This document shows positions 57,265-64,000 of a stretch of 64,000 nucleotides of DNA, in pieces. Below the pieces are notes generated by a model. It had not been told where the DNA came from and made no database searches. It worked only from the letters and a program-made list of their open reading frames with translations. Source of the stretch: Mycoplasmataceae bacterium (GTDB taxonomy: Bacteria; Bacillota_I; Bacilli_A; Mycoplasmatales; Mycoplasmoidaceae). The position numbers and the translations under genes are program-made. Position 1 is the first letter of the stretch, and each line of letters starts with the position of its first letter. The stretch is from positions 1-64,000 of the forward strand of contig JAITRQ010000014.1 in assembly GCA_031288285.1 (NCBI GenBank), written 5' to 3'.

Positions 57265-58016
57265 TGTCTACTTCTCTCACTCCAACTACCAAAATTAATA
57301 ATACTAGTAAAGCTCGTTATTTATTGGCTAGTGCTTCAAATCGTTTTTTTGCAAGAATAATAGACATGATAATAGTTGGGGCTATTATTGCTGGATTAAC
57401 ACTAATCCTAGTTCACACCGATAATTACAATTGGAATGCATTGAATTTAGTTCACTCTTGAAGATATTTTGCTATAGGATTTTTAACAACTATTATTGCA
57501 TTTTTGTATTTTATATTTTGTCCATTTTGCTTTAATGGACAAACTATTTGTCAAAAAATTTTTAAATTACAAACATTTAATTTGATTCCAACGAAAAATT
57601 TCTTACTATGTTTAATGCGACGCGAAATTTGTGTGTGAATGATTACTGCATCCATCAATTTCTTTTTGGGAGTTGTTTTATGATCTATCGGACCAGCAAA
57701 CGCATCTAAGTTATTGAATAATCTTTTATTGGGTAATAACGATTTAGGTACGATTAATGCTATTTCTATCGTTTTCCAAACCTCTTATGCTATTGCATTT
57801 ATGATTTTACTATTTGTCATTATTCACATGTTTATCAATAATAAAAAACGTTGTTTTATTGATCACATTAGTGACACTTGTGTTATTAAAACAATAGATG
57901 TAAATTCCAGTGATGCTAATACATCGGCAAACCGGGTTCATAATAAAGCCAAAAGAAATTATGGATTACCGGGGGAAATTACTTCTGGAATGTCTGACGA
58001 AATTGATTCATTGTAA
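57264..58016 (+). CDS. RDD-family membrane protein
   Basis: A 250-residue protein. The conserved Arg-Asp signature is ANRFFARIIDMIIVG-like near residue 27, leading into the first helix. Three or four membrane helices follow, and between helix two and three the GQTICQKIFKLQ segment is the typical RDD second motif. The last 50 residues are hydrophilic. RDD proteins are often associated with small-molecule transport, but the role is not known. It is five bases upstream of pcrA. Confidence 0.8.
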
Positions 58017-58021
58017 AATTT

Positions 58022-60151
58022 GTGTTAGATTTATCAGGATTAAATAAAAACCAATTAAAAGCAGTCTCTACAGACACAGGTCCAGTTTTAGTGGTAGCAG
58101 GTGCAGGTACAGGGAAAACTAGAGTTCTCACTCTTCGTTTTATGTATTTGATTAATACCTTAAATTTTGATCCAACTAAAATTTTAGCAATTACTTTCAC
58201 CAATCTTGCTGCTGAACAAATGAAGAAACGCATTCTAAATTTACTAAATAATGTACGTTTACCTTGAGTTTCTACTTACCATTCAATGTGCTTGAAAATT
58301 TTGCGAGAAGACATTGACAAATTAGGGCGCAAAAAAGATTTTTTCATAATTGATGATGAAGATCAGTTATCAATTGTAAAAGATATATTCAGAGAACATA
58401 ATATTAATCAGCAAAATATAAAACCATTAAAAATGTTACAACTCATTGGATATATCAAGATGAACCAAATAAATTTATCTTTAATTACATCGCTTGATCA
58501 ACTCAAGCCATTAGGAATATACAATTTCAACGATTTACGTGATGTTAAATTTGCATATAAGATGTATCAATCAAAATTAATAAAGCATAACGGCTTAGAT
58601 TTTGAAGACTTATTAATCCTAACTTATGAGTTATTATCAAAATTCGCTCTTGTCCGTCAGAAATGACAAAACCTATTTCAATACATATTGGTAGATGAAT
58701 TTCAGGATACCAATAAAATTCAATTCGAGATTTTATTACTATTAATTAACCCAAATACTAAGAATGTTTTTATTGTCGGAGACCCAGATCAAACGATTTA
58801 CACGTGACGAGGTGCTTATCCAGCTATTTTTAAAAATTTCCTTGAAAATTTTCCACAAACTGAAATGTGCATTTTGGACCTTAACTATCGTTCTACAAAA
58901 TCAATTCTTAAAACTGCCAACAAATTGATTAGTTTTAACCAAAATCGTATTCATAAAAATCTACTAACTGATAATTTTGAAGGCGATAAACCTATTTTCA
59001 ATTTTTCCCATAATCGCGAAGAAGAAGCAAATTTTATTTGTAATAAGATTGTGGACTTAATCAATCAACATAAATGCACATACGGAGAAATTGCAATTCT
59101 ATATCGGGCAAATTTCTTATCACGTTTTATTGAACAAGAATTAGTCAATCATAACATTCCATATCGAATTTACGGAGGAGTAAAATTTTTTCAACGTCTT
59201 GAAATTAAGGATTTATTAGCTTATCTAAAACTAGTAGTAAATCCTCATAACGAATTAGCGTTGCGAAGAGTTATTAATGTTCCTCGACGAGGTATAGGTA
59301 AAACAACAATTGATTCTATTCAAAATTACGCCATTCAAAAAAATATTAGTTTTGCAGAAGCGTTATGATTATCGGAAAAGGATTTAGATTTACCATGATC
59401 AACTAACTCCATTAGAAAATTTTTGTTTGTAATTAACGAATTAATTAAAAAGCAACAAGATTTAAATATCTCGCAAATGCTTGAAACCATTATTCAAATG
59501 ACTAATTATGATAAACATTTACAAAGCCTAGATTTTGAGGATCGAGTACCAAACATTGAAGAATTAACTGTAGCTATTAAAGAATATGAATTGCAAAATC
59601 CTCATGGGAAAATTGTTGATTATTTAAATGAAATATCTTTATATACCGATAACGAAAAGAATGTTCGCAATACAAACGGTATCACATTAATGACTGTACA
59701 CACCGCAAAAGGAAGCGAGTATTATGCAGTGTTTGTAATTGCTTTTAATGAAGGGGTTTTCCCATCTTTTAAATCTCAAGATTTACAGGAAGAGCGACGA
59801 ATTGCATATGTTGCATTAACGAGAGCGAAAAAAATCCTATATTTATCTGCATCCCAATTTGATAATATTCAAGGTAATAACATGACATTATCACCATCTC
59901 GCTTTATCAATGAAATTAGTAAATCTTATCTTGAATTTCAACAAGCAAATTTAATTAATGATAGTTATAAATATACATATCAACCAATAAATAATCATTA
60001 CAAAGTAGGTAGTATCATCAAACATGTTGTTTTTGGTGTGGGTGTAGTAATTTCTTGCGAGAAAAATTTCATTACCGTTTCTTTTAAGGCACCATACGGA
60101 GTAAAAACATTGCTAGGAGATCACAAAGCAATTAGGAAAATTAAGAACTAA
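58022..60151 (+). CDS. pcrA: ATP-dependent DNA helicase PcrA/UvrD
   Basis: A 3'-5' superfamily 1 helicase for repair and plasmid or phage replication. It has 709 residues starting at GTG. Motifs: [27 protein letters not shown] (Q and Walker A), [26 protein letters not shown] (Walker B), [29 protein letters not shown], and [13 protein letters not shown]. The C-terminal Tudor-like segment [13 protein letters not shown] binds RNA polymerase in Bacillus. Three Trp codons are TGA. Confidence 0.95.
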
Positions 60152-60227
60152 GTACACTTAATTTGCTTTAAAAAACTTCAAGCAAGAAAACATTGTCAGA
60201 AATATGTTAAAATTCTATTAGTCTAGT

Positions 60228-61013
60228 ATGAACGTTTTATTTATAGGTGATATTTTTGGTAAAAAAGGTCGACTCGCAATCAGTGAGTTATTACCTAAAC
60301 TAAAAAATAAATATCATATTGACTTAACCATTGCTAATGCCGAAAATACAACTCATGGTCGTTCATTAAGCGTGAAACATTTTAATGCTTTGCAAACAAG
60401 CGGAATTGATTATTTTACGTTTGGCAATCACACATGACATTTGGACGAAATAAAAACCATTTTATCTTATCCCAATACTGTTCGACCACTTAATCTAGTG
60501 ACTTCTTGTCCATACGCCAATTGAGGTCAAGGTAGTATTACATTTAAATTTAAGAATTTAAATATACGCTTAACAAATCTTTTGGGTTCATCGGTAGAAT
60601 GTAAAGAAATACAAACTAATCCTTTTCTGACATTCAACGAATTATTAAAAAACGATAATAGTCATATTCATATTGTGGATTTCCATTGTGAAACTACTAG
60701 TGAAAAAAACGCTTTTTTCCTCACCTTTGCAGGAAAGGTTAGTGCGATTGTTTGTACTCACACTCATGTGCAAACTGCCGATGAACGTATTTACAAAAAT
60801 ACCGCTTACATCTCAGATGTAGGAATGACTGGCGGATCTTTAGGAGTCATTGGTGCAGAAGCACAAAGTATATTAGATGTTTTTAATGGACGAACTTCTA
60901 AATTCAGATTATCTCCCTCTAATACTCCGTACCAGTTTAATGGTGTAGTAATTTCTTTTAACAAAAACAATCACCCCACCAAAATAAAACGTATTTTTAT
61001 TAACGAAAAATAA
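60228..61013 (+). CDS. ymdB: YmdB-type metallophosphoesterase
   Basis: Calcineurin-like phosphodiesterase, known to hydrolyse 2',3'-cAMP in Bacillus. It has 261 residues. FIGDIFGKKGR, NAENTTHGRSL, FGNHTW, DFHCETTSEKNAF and VCTHTHVQTADER give the complete metal-binding set. An extended -10 (TGT-TAAAAT at 60205-60213) lies 14 bases upstream of the ATG, so the leader is about eight bases. Confidence 0.92.
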
Positions 61014-61694
61014 TTAGCTTAATTTCTTTACTAAACTATTAAACACTTCATCGGGTTTGACTTCAAAACTAATTCTCTTGAGGGTGACGGGGTGCATAAA
61101 AGATAAATAATGCGCATGCAAAAACTGATCATAATTTGTATAACCATCAAACTCTCCATACAAAGGATCATTAAAAATGTTGTGATGAATATAATCTAAA
61201 TGTACTCTTATTTGATGAGTTCTGCCAGTTAAAAGTTCACACTCGATTAAAGCAGCATCTTTAAAGTGTTGAAGAACTTTCAATCTGGTAATTGATTTTT
61301 TTGCGGTTGGTTTATCGCTTGCTATCATTTTTAATAAATTTCGTTGACTTCGCGCGATGGGTACATTTATAGTAATTTCATCATGTTCAAAATCACGATG
61401 AACGATAGCAAGATATTTTCTAATTAACTTACGCTCATTAATTTGTTGTGATAAGCTATCAAATGCTAATTTGTTTTTTGCAATAACCATTAAGCCAGTT
61501 GTGTTACGGTCAAGTCTATGAATTATACCGGGACGAATAGACTTGGGAAAATCATGAATAAAAATTTTATCTTTTAACTGATCAATCAAAGTATCAATTT
61601 CATTATAAACCGTGGGGTGGACTAATAAATTTTTGGGCTTATTAACTACAATGATACTGTCATCTTCAAAGATAATTTGTAAATTTTTATCCAT
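61014..61694 (-). CDS. RluA/RluD-family pseudouridine synthase without S4 domain
   Basis: A 226-residue protein. It starts at the catalytic domain (FEDDSIIVVNKPKNLLVHP), and the catalytic motif HRLDRNTTGLMVIAK contains the active Asp. GRTHQIRVHL follows. The N-terminal S4 RNA-binding domain of RluC and RluD is missing. It could target rRNA or tRNA uridine, and the exact site cannot be assigned. It is five bases downstream of lspA, as in Firmicutes, where lspA and rluD are neighbours. Confidence 0.88.
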   Translation of the reverse strand: MDKNLQIIFEDDSIIVVNKPKNLLVHPTVYNEIDTLIDQLKDKIFIHDFPKSIRPGIIHRLDRNTTGLMVIAKNKLAFDSLSQQINERKLIRKYLAIVHRDFEHDEITINVPIARSQRNLLKMIASDKPTAKKSITRLKVLQHFKDAALIECELLTGRTHQIRVHLDYIHHNIFNDPLYGEFDGYTNYDQFLHAHYLSFMHPVTLKRISFEVKPDEVFNSLVKKLS

Positions 61695-61699
61695 ATAAA

Positions 61700-62293
61700 T
61701 TAACTAGCCGATACTTTATTTCGTTCTTTTATATAAGAATATATGGTTAGACAAAAATAGATAACGCAAGAGCCTATTACACCTATAAGAATAGTAATAT
61801 CAGGAACATTAAAAATAGCAGTGTTGCCACCAAAAGTAAAATAATCAATAACAACATTATGGATTAACGTATTTGGCGGGTATCCATCAATGGTGAATAA
61901 AAAACTACATGGCGTAGCGCGATCAATCACATTGAATAGTCCGCCCATAAATGCTATCGATAGTAGCAAAGTGTAATATCATTCATTGGTAAAGAATACG
62001 ACAAAAAATATTATCAAGCACATTATTGATTGAAGCAAGTAGACTAGAAATGCAGATGAATTCATTAACATGCTGAATGAGACACCCTGATTAATTACAA
62101 TATAAAAAACACCAACGTGTTGTTGCTTCGCAACGTGTTGAACTCATTCGTTAATTATTGTTGAAGGAGTAATTACAATGATTGCAGCAACAACAATCCA
62201 CATCAATTTAAATAAAGTATTTCGAAATGTAAAGTTAGTTTTAAAATAGTCAATAATTTTTTGACTCCATTTTTGATTAGGTATACGAGACAT
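61700..62293 (-). CDS. lspA: lipoprotein signal peptidase (SPase II)
   Basis: Cleaves prolipoproteins before the lipidated Cys. It has 197 residues with four membrane helices after a basic head of about 25 residues. The catalytic aspartates lie in GGLFNVIDRA and FNVPDITILIG, the expected pair. Several Trp codons are TGA. Likely clients in this window are PotD and the DUF31-like protein. Confidence 0.92.
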
Positions 62294-62379
62294 TGACAGT
62301 TAATTTTAACTTAAAGTATAGTATTGTTTGATTCAACAATCTTTTAATGACGACATAGTTAATTAATTTGTTAATGAAG

Positions 62380-62385
62380 TATACT
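62380..62385 (+). promoter_or_regulatory. -10 box of hprK, near-leaderless
   Basis: TATACT ends eight bases before the hprK ATG at 62394, again leaving almost no leader. Confidence 0.45.
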
Positions 62386-62393
62386 TTATTAGT

Positions 62394-63344
62394 ATGGTTA
62401 AACATAGTAAATATATTCAAGTTAATCAATTGATTAAAAAGTTTAATTTTGAGATCCTCTACAAAGGAAACTTGCGTAACCGTATTTTAATTCCTAGTTT
62501 AAATCGAACCGGTATAGAATTAGCTAGTAAAACACATATTTTCCGAAATATTATTTCAGCCGTTTTATGAAGTAGTAATGAAAGTAAATTTTTAAGCCAA
62601 TTAGGCACCAAACTAAAAATTCAAAAAGCGATTTCAAACGTTTTGAAACTGACCCCGCCCGTAGTGATTGTCACTGAGTCGTTTACACATCGACAAATTT
62701 TATTGAAAATCGCTAAAAAATTTAATATCACTATTTTATCTACTTCGCTTCGTTCTGCGGAATTGTACATTACAGTAGCTGGATGAATAAATGAAAATTT
62801 GGTGGAATATAAAACTATTCACGGTACATTAGTGAGCATTTATGGGGTGGGCGTTTTGCTTCAAGGAAAATCGGGAGTTGGTAAATCTGAATCTGCCTTA
62901 GAATTGGTAAAACGTGGCCACATTTTTGTCGCTGATGATGCCGTAGACGTTGCAAAAATTACTGATCGTTTATACGGTAAAGCAAATTCACTTGCACAAA
63001 ATTTTATTGAAGTCCGCGGACTTGGGGTATTGAATATTGCACGAATGTTTGGCGTGGAAAAAACCAAAGATTCAACTAACATTGATGTTATTATTGATAT
63101 CATCGCTGATGATAATAGCAAAATGCAATTTGAACGGTTAGGTAAAAATCTCCAATACAAAATGATTGAAAAAGTTAAAGTTCCTTATTATCGTTTGCCA
63201 TCTACTGTTGGCCGCAAAATTAGTGATTTGATTGAAACAACAGTCATTGATTTAAAATTAAAATTACTTGGTTATAATTCTGCTCAAGAATACATTAATC
63301 GTTATCGTAAAGTTAATCGTTCTAATAATAAAAATATCGTTTAA
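62394..63344 (+). CDS. hprK: HPr kinase/phosphorylase
   Basis: Phosphorylates and dephosphorylates Ser46 of HPr. It has 316 residues. The N-terminal domain spans about 1-130 with VVIVTESFTHRQILL. The P-loop is GKSGVGKSESALELVKRGH, followed by VADDAVD, and the HprK signature EVRGLGVLNI is complete. It is four bases upstream of lgt, as in Firmicutes and mycoplasmas. ptsH is encoded at 25932-26195. Confidence 0.95.
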
Positions 63345-63347
63345 TCA

Positions 63348-64000
63348 ATGAACTTCCTATTTGAACCAATACCACCCGATAATATCTGAAACGAGACAAC
63401 TTCTCCAATTGCTTTTAGCATTGGTGAATTCGCAGTGCGCTGGTATTCTCTATTTATATTTATTGGTTTTTTCTTTGCCATTCTATTGACTATTATCAAA
63501 TTATGAAAATTTTACAAAGTACCAGTCGATCCTTTTTATTGATATTGCATGATGGGTATACCAACATCTATCTTGGGTGGTCGAATATGATCGTGCATGA
63601 TCGGTGATGCTAAATGATATGAATTTTTTAATTTTGCCACTGGTGGTATGGCAATTGAAGGCGCAGTAATTTTAACTGTAATATTGGGTTTGTGTTGATT
63701 TCCGTATATTCTCCGTAAACCTAAGTATCAAGTACGAGATATCTTTTCTGAACCGGTCGCTGTGAGACAAGTATCTACTTGAGTTTATGCAGATGCTATT
63801 GTGCCCACAATTTTAATAGGTCAAATAATTGGTCGATGAGGTAACTATTTTAATCAAGAATTATATGGTCCAATAGTAACAAATGAAGCTTTTGCAAATT
63901 GATTAAAAATTCATTTACCATACATGTATGTGCAAAATGACGGAAATTATCATCAGCCATTATTTTTATGAGAAGGCTTATTGAATGCTGGTGGTTTATT
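63348..64000 (+). CDS. lgt: prolipoprotein diacylglyceryl transferase (3' end outside window)
   Basis: Adds diacylglycerol to the lipobox Cys. About 217 residues are visible before the window ends. It has multiple membrane helices, GRIWSCMIGD near residue 80, GGMAIEGAV and the Lgt signature IGRWGNYFNQELYG with conserved Arg and Asn. The frame is rich in TGA Trp codons, so no standard-code frame is visible here. Confidence 0.93.

Overview
The window comes from an AT-rich Mollicute that reads TGA as tryptophan. Nearly every long gene carries in-frame TGA at positions where its family has Trp, for example the QRWLGG motif of ribosomal protein S2 and the extreme C-terminus of GMP synthase. All gene calls here therefore use genetic code 4. 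Genes are packed with 1 to 20 base overlaps, many of the TAATG type, and Shine-Dalgarno sites are often missing. Lgt, LspA and lipobox proteins point to a wall-less cell with surface lipoproteins. PFL activase, AdhE, a 2-oxoacid:ferredoxin oxidoreductase and a two-cluster ferredoxin point to an anaerobic or microaerophilic life, perhaps in a gut. I cannot name the species. No transposon, prophage, CRISPR array or rRNA was seen.

Layout. 1-1348: end of a large surface-type protein. 1383-9126: metG (-), guaB-guaA, an L10-leader-controlled rplJ-rplL operon, a GNAT-fold protein and lepA. 9123-15390 (-): an eight-gene operon of leucine dehydrogenase, a P-loop ATPase, four subunits of a 2-oxoacid:ferredoxin oxidoreductase, Ptb and Buk. 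15569-24275: def, rnj, a trigger-factor-like gene (-), adhE, a membrane protein, rpmG-secE-nusG and rpsB. 24286-27803 (-): rpe, a TrkA/KtrA protein, a small membrane protein, ptsH and cls. 27924-31907: a probable YhhN-type lysoplasmalogenase coupled to an aldehyde dehydrogenase, an alpha/beta hydrolase (-) and a glycosyltransferase. 31877-39216 (-): a fused double HAD phosphatase, potABCD and tsaD. 39416-43594: prs, rnmV, a 36-residue Cys-rich peptide (-), an HxlR regulator, rarA, SRP RNA and pflA (-). 43712-45155 (-): a membrane protein and five tRNAs. 45277-50920: secA, uvrB and a DUF31-like lipoprotein. 50904-55868 (-): serS, a Cys-rich small protein, tmk, holB, mnmE and tatD. 56000-64000: a hypothetical gene, a glycosyltransferase, an RDD protein, pcrA, ymdB, an RluA-type synthase and lspA (both -), hprK and lgt (cut by the window end).

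How it fits together. The 9123-15390 operon encodes a complete route from leucine, isoleucine or valine to a branched-chain acid: deamination with NADH formation, ferredoxin-linked decarboxylation to acyl-CoA, acyl-phosphate, and ATP plus free acid. AdhE could reoxidise NADH, but the partner that reoxidises ferredoxin is not visible here. HPr and HPr kinase imply PTS sugar uptake. PotABCD, a TrkA-type potassium protein and guaBA show nutrient uptake and purine interconversion.

Most promising for novelty are the branched-chain amino acid energy operon with its embedded ATPase, the lysoplasmalogenase and aldehyde dehydrogenase pair, the metallothionein-like peptide divergent from an HxlR sensor, and the terminator-like hairpin with a 15-T tract between the only visible promoter and rpmG-secE-nusG.
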